Below, piece after piece: positions 27,178 through 35,977 of a DNA stretch of 64,000 bases. Made by a program: the position numbers and the translations under genes. How positions within the stretch are numbered: the first letter of the stretch is position 1; each line of letters starts with the position of its first letter. The notes beneath the pieces were generated by a model, which was not told where the DNA came from, ran no database searches, and was given only the letters and a program-made list of their open reading frames with translations. The stretch is taken from positions 68,696 to 132,695 of the forward strand of contig JBILTR010000015.1 of the NCBI GenBank assembly GCA_044371425.1, written 5' to 3'. This stretch comes from JBEISR01 sp044371425. Its GTDB lineage: Bacteria; Planctomycetota; Planctomycetia; Pirellulales; Pirellulaceae.

Positions 27178-27495
27178 ATGGACGAGGCAGTTCGCAACGG
27201 GCCGATCTACACGATCGATTTACTAGAAGAAGCACTACAGCTGGCGAAAGCATGCGGTTATCAGATTCGGATGGAGCCGCTTGGGGGTGCGAAGGGCGGG
27301 CTTTGCAGGCTGGCCGGTTGCTGGATCGTGATGCTGGATCCGCGGAGCACTCCGGTGGACCATCTGGAGATTTTGGCCGATTGCCTTCCCTGGGATGCTG
27401 CAGATCGTCCCAGCCCTGCCCTGCGGCGCTGGCTGCAGCGGTATCGCGACCGCAGCTCTTCGGTCCGAGGAAACTTTCAGCTGACGGCTGGCTGA
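27178..27495 (+). CDS. Conserved small hypothetical protein
   Basis: A 105-residue soluble protein. The segment YQIRMEPLGGAKGGLCRLAG followed by CWIVMLDPRSTPVDHLEIL resembles small conserved bacterial proteins of unknown function that carry an EPLGG...GG.C...G pattern. The ATG at 27178 has a GGAG site 7 bases upstream, which is strong support. The frame is open far upstream, but that part is antisense to the divergent histidine kinase. No catalytic residues can be assigned. Confidence 0.7.
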   Translation: MDEAVRNGPIYTIDLLEEALQLAKACGYQIRMEPLGGAKGGLCRLAGCWIVMLDPRSTPVDHLEILADCLPWDAADRPSPALRRWLQRYRDRSSSVRGNFQLTAG

Positions 27496-27851
27496 CCTGA
27501 GCCGCCTCGCGGCCTCCTAACTGGCAGGTCCAACTCGAATGATGGCAGGTGGCGATCACCCCACTGCCTTAGATTGAAAAGCCGATGGTAAGTCACCAGA
27601 CGGCCTGCACCGGAAGAAAAGCCTACAAAGGACCTACGGCGCCTCCGACTGCCCCTTGGAAACTCGCCCTCCCTCGTCAGCAACTCGCCGCGACAGCCAC
27701 CGGGTGCCAACTGCTTCACGAAAGACCAACCGATGACAAGGCGGCTTCCAGGCGATCACGTCCTATCGGATCGGTAGAGGCATGCCCGTTCTCTGGCAGT
27801 GCCCGTTCTTTGGCAGCGGCCCTATGGCTGGGGGTGCGCTTCAGGGGGCTG
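27496..27851. other. Intergenic region, only a short direct repeat seen
   Basis: About 356 bases between convergent genes. It contains a 17-base tandem duplication (listed separately) and no credible gene or terminator. Confidence 0.45.
27783..27816. repeat. 17-base direct tandem repeat, two copies
   Basis: TGCCCGTTCTCTGGCAG is immediately followed by TGCCCGTTCTTTGGCAG, with one base different. It lies in noncoding DNA and is probably a slippage duplication. Confidence 0.8.
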
Positions 27852-28184
27852 TCAGTAGCGAGGCACCGAGGGATCGATTTCTAGCGACCATGCATCGATT
27901 CCGCCGGCGAGGCTTTGAGCCTCTGGATAGCCATTGCGACGTAGCCAGTGCGTGGCCCTCAGGCTTCGCATCCCGTGATGGCAGTGCACCACCACCGGTT
28001 GGTTAGCGTCTAGCTGCAATTGGCCAAAAGCCTCCTCCCAACGGCTCAGCGGCACCAGCAAGGCACCGTCGATTTTGGCGATCGCGTACTCATCGTCCTC
28101 GCGGCAATCGATCAGGCAAAAAGGCTGCTGGTTCTCGATCAACAGATGGAGCTGGGCGGGAGTGATTTCGATGGGTGCGGTCAT
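27852..28184 (-). CDS. Rhodanese-like domain protein
   Basis: A 110-residue single-domain rhodanese. Typical features are the N-terminal EITPAQLHLLIENQ, the FCLIDCREDDEYAIAKIDGA segment, and the active-site loop VVVHCHHGMRS, whose Cys would carry a persulfide, followed by LAGGIDAW near the end. Such proteins move sulfane sulfur between partners in the cytoplasm. The gene lies 56 bases after acsA on the same strand and may be part of its transcript. Confidence 0.92.
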   Translation of the reverse strand: MTAPIEITPAQLHLLIENQQPFCLIDCREDDEYAIAKIDGALLVPLSRWEEAFGQLQLDANQPVVVHCHHGMRSLRATHWLRRNGYPEAQSLAGGIDAWSLEIDPSVPRY

Positions 28185-28240
28185 GGATGGGGTTCCAGCG
28201 GGGTTAGGTATTCCAAGCGGTCAACAAAACGGATGCAAGA

Positions 28241-30202
28241 TCACGATTCCTCATCGCTTCGCAGCTTTGCCAGAATCGAGTAATCTTCCAGCGTCGTCGT
28301 ATCTCCCGTCTGTTCCTTGCCGCTGGCGATATCGCGAAGCAAGCGTCGCATGATCTTTCCGCTTCGCGTCTTTGGAAGGGCGCTGGTGAAGCGGATATCG
28401 TCGGGTTGCGCGAGCGCCCCGATTTCCTTGCGAACGTGCATCTTCAATTCCTGCCGCAGTGCTTCGGACGGTTCGCAGCCACGCAGCGTCACAAACACCG
28501 CGATCGCCTGCCCCTTGATTTCGTCGGGCTTTCCCACGGCTGCCGCTTCGGCCACCCGAGGATGGCTGACCAAGGCACTTTCGACTTCAATGGTGCTCAA
28601 CCGGTGCCCCGATACATTGATCACATCATCGATGCGTCCCATGATCCAGTAATAGCCATCTCCATCGCGTCGGGCGTTGTCCCCCGTGAGGTACATGTGC
28701 GGAACAAGGCTCCAGTACTGCTGGCGATAACGTTCCGGGTCACCCCAGATGCCTCGGAGCATTCCAGGCCATGGTTTTTCGATGCAGAGCATCCCTCCAT
28801 GCCCTTGGGGGACTTCCTGATGGCTGCTGTCGACGATGCGCGGCACGATGCCTGGCAGCGGGCGGGTGCACGAACCTGGTTTGGTCGCGATCGCACCAGG
28901 CAGCGGCGACATCATGATGCCACCCGTTTCGGTCTGCCACCAAGTATCGACGATGGGACAGCGACCTCCACCGATTTTCTCGTGGTACCACATCCAAGCT
29001 TCGGGATTGATCCCTTCCCCCACCGAGCCCAGCAAACGTAGGCTACTCAAATCATGCTTTTCCACATGATGATCGCCCCATTTCATGAAAGCGCGAATGG
29101 CAGTGGGTGCGGTGTAGAGAATGGTGGCTTTGTACTTTTCGATGATCGCCCAAAAGCGATCCTCTTCAGGCCAATTGGGCGCCCCTTCGTAAAGAATCTG
29201 CGTGGCGCCTGCCGAAAGCGGTCCGTAGACGATGTAGCTGTGGCCGGTAATCCAGCCACAGTCGGCGGTGCACCAATAGACATCATCGTCGCGATGATCG
29301 AAGACCCACTGAAAGGTTCGCTTGGTGTAAAGGTTGTATCCTGCGGTAGTGTGCCGAATCCCCTTGGGTTTCCCGGTCGAGCCGCTGGTGTAGAGGATAA
29401 AAAGTGGGTGTTCGCTGTCGAGCGGTGTTGCGGGACATTCGTCGGCTGTCGATGCGGTCAGATCATGCCACCAGACGTCACGCCCCTCCTGCATCGCAGT
29501 GGGCTCCCCGGTGCGACGCAAGACGATGCACCGCTGCACCGATGGGCTCTTGGCAAGCGCTGCATCGACCGTCTGCTTCAGCGGCAGAGTCTTGCCCCGA
29601 CGCCAGCCGCCATCCGCGGTGACCTGAACCACCGCGCCCGCATCCTGATTGCGGTCGGCGATGGCTTCGGCAGAAAATCCTCCAAAAATCACGGAATGGA
29701 CCGCGCCGATCCGGGCGCAGGCCAGCATCGCAACCATCAGTTCGGGCACAAGAGGCATGTAAATACTGACCACCTGCCCAGGCTGCACTCCGATCGCCAT
29801 CAGTCCATTGGCGAATCGGCAGACTTCGCGGTGAAGGTCGCGGTAGGTCAGCGTCCTGGTGTCCCCAGGTTCCCCTTCCCAGTAAATCGCGACGCGATCT
29901 CCCAGCCCTGCTTCGAGATGGCGGTCCAGGCAATTGTAGGAAGCGTTCGTCTTGCCTCCGACAAACCACTCGGCCACCGGTTCATTCCACTTCAACACCT
30001 CCCCGAACGGCTCAAACCAATGCAGATGCTCCCTCGCCTCTTCCCCCCAAAACGCCTCGGAATCGGCAACCGATCGATCGTAGAGCGATTGATATGCCTC
30101 CATCGAACCAATTCTCGCCCGCGATCGAAACGCTTCGCTGGGGGGAAAGAGTCGCGACTCCTGCATCACAGTGTGCACTTTGCCGTCGGTCGGGTGGGAC
30201 AT
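28241..30202 (-). CDS. acsA: Acetyl-CoA synthetase
   Basis: A 653-residue AMP-forming enzyme that converts acetate, ATP and CoA to acetyl-CoA in the cytoplasm. Visible motifs are the P-loop-like YTSGSTGKPKGI, the acetate/AMP segment DTWWQTETGGIMMSPLPGA, YLTGDNARRDGDGYYWIMGR, and the C-terminal PKTRSGKIMRR. Lys616 of the last motif is the residue acetylated for control in known enzymes. Length and spacing are standard for AcsA. The ATG at 30202 has only a weak ribosome-binding site. A rhodanese gene follows. Confidence 0.96.
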   Translation of the reverse strand: MSHPTDGKVHTVMQESRLFPPSEAFRSRARIGSMEAYQSLYDRSVADSEAFWGEEAREHLHWFEPFGEVLKWNEPVAEWFVGGKTNASYNCLDRHLEAGLGDRVAIYWEGEPGDTRTLTYRDLHREVCRFANGLMAIGVQPGQVVSIYMPLVPELMVAMLACARIGAVHSVIFGGFSAEAIADRNQDAGAVVQVTADGGWRRGKTLPLKQTVDAALAKSPSVQRCIVLRRTGEPTAMQEGRDVWWHDLTASTADECPATPLDSEHPLFILYTSGSTGKPKGIRHTTAGYNLYTKRTFQWVFDHRDDDVYWCTADCGWITGHSYIVYGPLSAGATQILYEGAPNWPEEDRFWAIIEKYKATILYTAPTAIRAFMKWGDHHVEKHDLSSLRLLGSVGEGINPEAWMWYHEKIGGGRCPIVDTWWQTETGGIMMSPLPGAIATKPGSCTRPLPGIVPRIVDSSHQEVPQGHGGMLCIEKPWPGMLRGIWGDPERYRQQYWSLVPHMYLTGDNARRDGDGYYWIMGRIDDVINVSGHRLSTIEVESALVSHPRVAEAAAVGKPDEIKGQAIAVFVTLRGCEPSEALRQELKMHVRKEIGALAQPDDIRFTSALPKTRSGKIMRRLLRDIASGKEQTGDTTTLEDYSILAKLRSDEES

Positions 30203-30497
30203 TCCGAAGCATCCGAAAGGAGAGGGGGGGGACGGTCAATGGCTGAAAATCCGCCCAAGGCGATTCAAAAGCCTAGCGGATACAGCCAGAATCCGCCCGA
30301 TTGTCGGCCAAGGGGAACGCCAAGTCAATCAAGCGGGGTTGCAGCCTTGCTACAATTTTCGGATCGTTCGCCTGTCTGTTACGCAAGTTCCTCCTGCTGC
30401 GGTTCCCGAGTCGTTCTTCGGCGAGGGGAGCGGCGGGCAATTCGTGCGTTCCAGCGACCGACAGCCTACGTTGTGAATCGAGTGAAAGGACCCACCT

Positions 30498-31733
30498 ATG
30501 AATCGAACCCTTTGGCGATCTCTGGCCGCACTGGCCGTTGCCTCCTCCATCCCGACATGCCAGGCGGCTGAGCCGGTTACGCTTGGGAAAGAACCTCTGA
30601 CGGCAGGTATCGCAGGAGAAGGTTCCATCGATTTGACTACCATCCGCACCTGGCTGGCCGACCCCAAAAACCACCTTCCTCTGCAGATCGAACTTCCCGA
30701 GGGGCTTGCTGCCGGTAAGGATGCGGTCTGGGTACCTGAAGACAACCCAATGACTCGCGCCAAGATCGAACTGGGACGCCAACTCTATTTCGATCGTCGG
30801 CTTTCCAAGGGGAACCAAGTCAGCTGCGCCGATTGCCACCACCCAGCCAATGCCTATGGGCGCGGGACTCAATTCGGTGTGGGGGTCGAAGGACAACTGG
30901 GTGGACGGAACTCTCCTGTCTCCTTCAACCGCATCCTCAGCAGCATTCAGTTTTGGGATGGACGAGCTGATTCGTTGGAAGAGCAGGCGAAGGGCCCGAT
31001 CGCCAACCCGATTGAAATGGGAAATACCCACGAAGCGGTCGTCGACATGCTGAAGGCCAATCCGGTCTATCGCGAGCAATTTGTGAAGGTTTTCCAGAGA
31101 GACCCAAACATCGATGATGTGGCGAGGGCCATCGCCACCTTCGAACGAGCTCTGGTGACAGGACCTAGCCCCTACGATGCCAACGAACCACTGCGGCGTT
31201 TCGAGGAGGCATTCGCAGAGCAGCTAGAAGATATGGAGACGTTTGCGGATGAGCAGCCCGATCAAGTCGATCGCTACCGCAAACTGCAGATTGCTGCGGC
31301 AGCCCGCCCCATGTCCGAATCGGCTAAAAGAGGCCGAGAACTCTTCTTCTCCGCGAAGACCAACTGCACCGCCTGCCATGTCGGCGCCAACTTCAGCGAT
31401 GAAAAGTACCACAATCTGGGCGTCGGAATGGAATCGGACAAGCCGGACCTAGGACGTTATGTGATCACGAAGAACGAAGCCGACAAGGGAGCCTTCAAAA
31501 CGCCAACCCTTCGCAACATCGCTTTCTCTGGCCCGTACATGCACGACGGCAGCCAGAAGACCCTCATGGAAGTGGTCGAGTGGTATGCGAAAGGCGGCCA
31601 CCCAAACCCCTACCTCAGCGAGAAGATCAAGAAGCTGGACCTCACTCAGCAGGACAAGGAAGACTTGGTGGCGTTCATGGAGTCGCTGACTGGGGAACTT
31701 CCTGCGGTGGAGGAAGCCCGTTTGCCTGAGTGA
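30498..31733 (+). CDS. Diheme cytochrome c peroxidase (CcpA/MauG family)
   Basis: A 411-residue periplasmic protein with a signal peptide (about 1-23, ending CQAAEP). Two heme-c motifs are present: CADCH (110-114) and CTACH (290-294). The distal segment FSGPYMHDGS may give the Met ligand, and the family segment GRNSPVSFNR is clear. Family members reduce hydrogen peroxide or oxidise protein side chains. The ATG has AAAGGA about 9 bases upstream. A strong rho-independent terminator 30 bases after the stop ends the transcript, so the gene is probably monocistronic. Confidence 0.93.
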   Translation: MNRTLWRSLAALAVASSIPTCQAAEPVTLGKEPLTAGIAGEGSIDLTTIRTWLADPKNHLPLQIELPEGLAAGKDAVWVPEDNPMTRAKIELGRQLYFDRRLSKGNQVSCADCHHPANAYGRGTQFGVGVEGQLGGRNSPVSFNRILSSIQFWDGRADSLEEQAKGPIANPIEMGNTHEAVVDMLKANPVYREQFVKVFQRDPNIDDVARAIATFERALVTGPSPYDANEPLRRFEEAFAEQLEDMETFADEQPDQVDRYRKLQIAAAARPMSESAKRGRELFFSAKTNCTACHVGANFSDEKYHNLGVGMESDKPDLGRYVITKNEADKGAFKTPTLRNIAFSGPYMHDGSQKTLMEVVEWYAKGGHPNPYLSEKIKKLDLTQQDKEDLVAFMESLTGELPAVEEARLPE

Positions 31734-31762
31734 TTCGACTGGCCTTTGTAGAAACTGCATTC

Positions 31763-31806
31763 GAAGGGTCGCCAAATCCCCTGTGGTTTGGCGACCCTTC
31801 TTTTTT
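31763..31806 (+). terminator. Rho-independent terminator of the cytochrome c peroxidase gene
   Basis: A perfect 14-base inverted repeat (GAAGGGTCGCCAAA and its complement) with a 10-base loop is followed directly by TTTTTT. This is the clearest intrinsic terminator in the window. Confidence 0.92.
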
Positions 31807-32294
31807 GGTCCCTGTGCTACTTCTGCCAGCGATGCTCCAGGACATCCAAGCAGTCGAATTCTTGGGTATGCTAACAACCAAAGGAAAACAACTCCCCTGC
31901 CTTCCTGGCAGGGAGCATTCGCGTCGTGATGGCCCTTCGATCGAGTGCGGGAGTCGGTCGGTATCACGCGACAGTGCTAAGGCGCGAAGAAAGAAACGAA
32001 GCACTTCGTTCACCAGTTCATACGACCGATTCCATGCGCCCTTCGAGCTGTCGATTCGAATGGCAACGAAACGAAAAGCCCGCAGAAAAAGTCGACTGGA
32101 TACCCAAGCCGCTATCGCAAATCGGACAGGGCTCTCCATCTCTTCGTGTCTTCGCGGCATCCCGTGAGCCAAGACGGGAGTTGCAAGATATCGCAAGAAG
32201 TCATCCGGGGGAAAAACATGTCCCTTCGGTTTGATCGTGGTTTGCGATCGATTCCCTGCCGCGACTCACAAAAACCGGTGGCCACACACCCAGT

Positions 32295-32447
32295 CACCCT
32301 CCCTCAGGGAAGGTCGCTGAGGAGGAACGACAGACCGGGAAGGGTCACACAGTATTCGTCCGTAGCGGCACGATGGTCCGGGATGGATGGAGCGGAAAGA
32401 TATGGCCCTCCCCGCTCGTTCCTCGCGACCCTCCCAAGGGGAGGGTG
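32295..32447. repeat. Imperfect long inverted repeat (REP-like)
   Basis: The left arm, 32295-32331 (CACCCTCCCTCAGGG...GGAACGA), and the right arm, 32414-32447 (CTCGTTCCTCGCGACCCTCC...), are imperfect reverse complements over about 33 bases and enclose about 80 bases. This looks like an intergenic REP-type or miniature element. Whether it recurs in the genome cannot be seen here. Confidence 0.55.
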
Positions 32448-32580
32448 AGATCCACTCACAAACCTTGTATCCCATGGGAAAGGTGAGATCCATCTCAGCC
32501 CTGTTTCCCAAGGAAGGTTGAGATCCACCTCAAGCCTTGTTTCCCAAGCGAGGGTGAGCTCCACTCACAAACCTTGTCTC
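32432..32580. repeat. Tandem repeat, four copies of a 36-38 base unit
   Basis: Units start at 32432, 32470, 32506 and 32542. Each begins with TCCCAAGG or a close variant, continues with GGTGAGATCCA(C/T)CTCA and ends with CTTGT. The first unit overlaps the right arm of the REP-like inverted repeat. The copies are diverged by several bases. Confidence 0.85.
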
Positions 32581-32983
32581 GTCAGCCCTTCCGAGAGCCC
32601 CAAAGAATTGTTGACTGGACATCTCTTTCGCCGTGCCACGAACAGAACTAGCCGATCCCGCTGAAGGACCAAGGCAGCCGTTGGAAAGGAGATCCCTGTG
32701 TATCGATCAACATCAAAGGAAGTCTCTTTGCCACTAAACCCAATCTAGCGGCGTAATCCCCTTCTTTGCCCGTCCTCAAGCCGCTGCATGTGGATCGCAA
32801 TGCGGCTCGCCAGACCCAATTCCAACCCAGGAATCGATCGTGGTAAAAAGGAGGTGGCGATCGGTGTGACCAAGTGAAAAGCGCAGCTGAATCATGTTGC
32901 TGGCGGGTGTTGGGATTTCTATACTTCCCAAGAGCCGCGCAGGGATGCGGCGATCGGTGATCGCGACGCGTGGCGGGGAGACA

Positions 32984-34579
32984 ATGGCGGTGGATGAACA
33001 GCAGCGTCGGCAGGAAGCAACCGGACTCTTTGGGCCCGATCATCTTGGGGTCAGCGCCCTGGATCTGCTGGAGCGGTTGCCGGAGGGCGTCGCGATTCTC
33101 GAGCGTCCGTTGCGCGTGGTGTGGGCCAATCAGCCCTTTCATGAATTGGCAGGGCAAGGCCGATCGTTTTTGACCGAGGATTTCTATAGCTTCTTCGGAG
33201 ATGGCAGAACCTCGGACGGATGGGAATGCCCCATCGCAGCCGCCTTTTCGACGCGGACGGATGCTTCGGAAGTGCTCCATGTATCCGAGAACCGGCATTA
33301 CCGACTCCACGCATCGCCGCTGGAGATCGTCGATGGCACCGAACGCGTTCTGGTGACACTGCAAGACATCACCAGCCAGTACGCACAGCAACAGAAACTG
33401 GAAGCGATTCACCAGGCGGGAAGTAAGCTGACCGATCTGAAGCCGGATGAGATCTTTGCTTTGAGCACCGAGCAACGAATCGATTTGCTGAAGGACAACA
33501 TACGCTTCTACACGCGCGACCTTCTGAATGTGGAAGTGATTGAAATTCGTCTTCTGGAACAATCGACTAAGGTTTTAGTACCTCTGCTTTCGGTTGGCAT
33601 TGATCAAGAAGCTGCCGACCGAAGACTGATGGCCAGTCCCCAGGGAAATGGAGTAACGGGCTTCGTAGCATCCAGCGGAAAGAGCTACCTGTGTTTGGAT
33701 ACCGAATCGGACCCACTATACATCGAGGGATTCAAAGGGGCACAAAGTTCCCTCACGGTCCCTGTCCTGCTGCATGAGCAAGTGATTGGTACCATCAATG
33801 TGGAAAGTCCGGTGAAGCATGCCTTCACCAAACTGGACATGCAGTTCCTCGAGATTTTTGCACGTGACGTGGCCGTAGCCCTCAATACGCTCGATCTCTT
33901 AGTCGCTCAGCGTTCCAATGCAGCTCAGCAAAGCTGCGAACAGATCGATCATGCAGTATCGCTGCCGATCGACCGAATCCTGCTGGATACCGTCCATGCG
34001 TTGCAGGAACAGGGAATCCAGGGAGAGGAAATCTTGATGGAGCGACTTCGGAGCATTCTGCGAAATGCGAGAAGCATCAAGCGATCGATTCATCAGGTAG
34101 GACAAAATTTGGCGCCTTTGGATACCTGCAACTCCGAGTCGCATCAGCGATATCGCGGCCTTCTGGAGGGCGCTCGGGTGCTGGTGGTGGACGATGAAGA
34201 GCAGGTATGCAGCGAGGCTCATCGCCTGCTGGAACGCTTCGGTTGCATCGTCGAGTCGGCTCATTCGGTCGCCGAAGCGATGATGATGGTGCGCAACTGT
34301 GCTGCTGGGGAACCTTACGATCTAGTACTCAGCGAAATCCGGCTTCCCGATGAATCTGCCTACCAGCTGATGAATCGCTTGGTCCCCCTGCTTCAGCCGG
34401 TGCCACTGATCATGATGAAAGAGTATGGTTACGATGTCGACCATGTTTTCACGAGAGCTCGTGAAAATGGACTTCACCCCAAAGCGATTTTGTTCAAACC
34501 ATTTCGCCTCGACCAACTGCTCCAGGTTGCCGCGACCATTCTGGATCATTGCCAGCGCGTGAAGCGGGGCGACGCGTGA
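32984..34579 (+). CDS. PAS-GAF protein with degenerate C-terminal receiver domain
   Basis: A 531-residue cytoplasmic signalling protein. A PAS-like domain (about 25-135, ending LVTLQDITSQ) is followed by a GAF domain (about 165-305, with GNGVTGFVASSGKSYLCLDT and VPVLLHEQVIGTINVES). A receiver domain (about 397-520) follows. The receiver has Asp403-Asp404 and Lys505, but the phospho-accepting Asp is Glu451 (DLVLSEIRLPD) and the usual Thr/Ser is lost (LIMMKE). It is therefore probably locked rather than phosphorylated. There is no kinase or output domain. The ATG at 32984 with GGGGAG just upstream is chosen over the open frame from 32894. The next gene starts one base after its stop. Confidence 0.85.
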   Translation: MAVDEQQRRQEATGLFGPDHLGVSALDLLERLPEGVAILERPLRVVWANQPFHELAGQGRSFLTEDFYSFFGDGRTSDGWECPIAAAFSTRTDASEVLHVSENRHYRLHASPLEIVDGTERVLVTLQDITSQYAQQQKLEAIHQAGSKLTDLKPDEIFALSTEQRIDLLKDNIRFYTRDLLNVEVIEIRLLEQSTKVLVPLLSVGIDQEAADRRLMASPQGNGVTGFVASSGKSYLCLDTESDPLYIEGFKGAQSSLTVPVLLHEQVIGTINVESPVKHAFTKLDMQFLEIFARDVAVALNTLDLLVAQRSNAAQQSCEQIDHAVSLPIDRILLDTVHALQEQGIQGEEILMERLRSILRNARSIKRSIHQVGQNLAPLDTCNSESHQRYRGLLEGARVLVVDDEEQVCSEAHRLLERFGCIVESAHSVAEAMMMVRNCAAGEPYDLVLSEIRLPDESAYQLMNRLVPLLQPVPLIMMKEYGYDVDHVFTRARENGLHPKAILFKPFRLDQLLQVAATILDHCQRVKRGDA

Positions 34580-34580
34580 C

Positions 34581-35834
34581 GTGCCGACCATCGACGCTTC
34601 CACCTTGATTGTGCGATGGATCCTCTTTTTCTGCCTCACAGCCGGTCACTGCGCTCTGATCGTTGCACTCATCAATCGGGTCAACGCCCTTGGGTGGGAA
34701 CGCAGATGGGTGAAGCGGACAGAGAAATTGATCAAGCTGGTCGGCATCGCACTCCCTTGCCTTCTGATTTTTGGAAGCTGGACTCCTTGGATCCAGTGGC
34801 TTTCGGGAGAACGAGTCCCGATGCCTTCCTCTGGACTCGTCACCACGCATGCCGCTATCTGCCTGACTTCGCTTGCTTGGTGGTTTCCGGATTGGGCTCA
34901 CGCCCGCCTGGGGCTTCATCGAACGCAAAGCCAACATCCACCCGAACAGTCGCGACGCTGGACGCAAGACGAATGGCAACAACCCCCATCCGAACTGCAC
35001 TGGATGTTGACACTGCCGGGGAACGAGGCGATGCAGCTGGATGTCAACCAAAAGCGGCTGGCAGTGCCTGATTTACCTTTTCGCTGGAATGGTCTGCGCA
35101 TCGGGCATATTTCGGACCTGCATTTGACCGGCGTGGTACCGATGGAATTCTATCGCACGGCTTTTGAAAAGCTTCAAGAGCATCAGCCCGATTGCTTGGT
35201 CGTTTCTGGCGATTGGATCGATAACCCTCGCACCCTCGATTGGATTCCCAAGATCCTGCAGGGGATCCGTGCGCCGCTGGGATGTTACTTCATCCTGGGG
35301 AACCACGACCTGGCGATGGGGGAGAGCGAGCGATTGCGGACCGACCTTCGATCGATCGGCTGGACCGATCTGGGAGGCAGATTCCTGGAAATGAGAAATC
35401 CTCAAGGCATGCTGCAATGGCTGGGAGACGAATCGCCCTGGTGGCCAGCACCCTGCAACGTTCCCAATAGCCGTCCCCTCGATGCCCTGCGCATCGGCCT
35501 TTGCCATTCACCCGACTCATGGAAATGGGCCCGAAAGCAGCAGTGCCAACTGGTGCTGGCAGGCCACACCCACGGCGGCCAAATCCGAATTCCTGGTATC
35601 GGCCCCATCATTTCCCCCAGCAAGCACGGCAGTCGTTTTGCATCCGGTATCTTCTACCACCAGAATTCCTGCATGCATGTCTCTCGGGGACTCGCTGGAA
35701 AGACCCCGTTTCGATGGCGATGCCCCCCCGAAGCATCGCTGTTACGGCTGGAACCGCTCCTTCAGACCGTTGCTGCTTTGGATTCGGAGAAATACGCAAC
35801 AGCCTCGCATTCCCCGAACATGGCGACGACTTGA
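34581..35834 (+). CDS. Membrane-anchored metallophosphoesterase
   Basis: A 417-residue protein with about three hydrophobic helices in the first 105 residues and a calcineurin-like phosphoesterase domain behind them. Metal-binding motifs are in order: ISDLHLTG, VVSGDWID, ILGNHDLA, CHSPD and AGHTHGGQIRIPG. This is the YkuE/lipid-A-hydrolase-like class, whose substrates are often nucleotide- or lipid-linked pyrophosphates; the substrate here is unknown. The GTG start lies one base after the stop of the PAS-GAF gene, so translation is probably coupled and the two genes form an operon. Confidence 0.9.
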   Translation: MPTIDASTLIVRWILFFCLTAGHCALIVALINRVNALGWERRWVKRTEKLIKLVGIALPCLLIFGSWTPWIQWLSGERVPMPSSGLVTTHAAICLTSLAWWFPDWAHARLGLHRTQSQHPPEQSRRWTQDEWQQPPSELHWMLTLPGNEAMQLDVNQKRLAVPDLPFRWNGLRIGHISDLHLTGVVPMEFYRTAFEKLQEHQPDCLVVSGDWIDNPRTLDWIPKILQGIRAPLGCYFILGNHDLAMGESERLRTDLRSIGWTDLGGRFLEMRNPQGMLQWLGDESPWWPAPCNVPNSRPLDALRIGLCHSPDSWKWARKQQCQLVLAGHTHGGQIRIPGIGPIISPSKHGSRFASGIFYHQNSCMHVSRGLAGKTPFRWRCPPEASLLRLEPLLQTVAALDSEKYATASHSPNMATT

Positions 35835-35977
35835 AAATGTTCCGCTATTCCTCCATGGAAGCCAGAAGCGACCGCATTCCACCAAGTTCCCATCCATCGC
35901 CCTGACGTGGCGGCCGAAAGATCCCGCGAATGGGATCAGATGCCTTATGGAGTCGCAAAGAGCGACGGAGTTTCGCG

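Larger units (their letters stand above)
31807..32983. other. Long noncoding spacer with repeat elements
   Basis: About 1.18 kb without a credible gene. The part from 32295 to 32580 holds an imperfect inverted repeat and a tandem repeat, listed separately. Open frames here owe their length to the repeats. Confidence 0.6.

Noticed and set aside
29054..30571. Plus-strand frame of 505 codons
   Set aside because: It is antisense to acsA and has no recognisable domain.
32304..32564. Minus-strand frame of 86 codons with a repeated WETRLEVDL-like peptide
   Set aside because: The peptide repeat only reflects the DNA tandem repeat; there is no ribosome-binding site.
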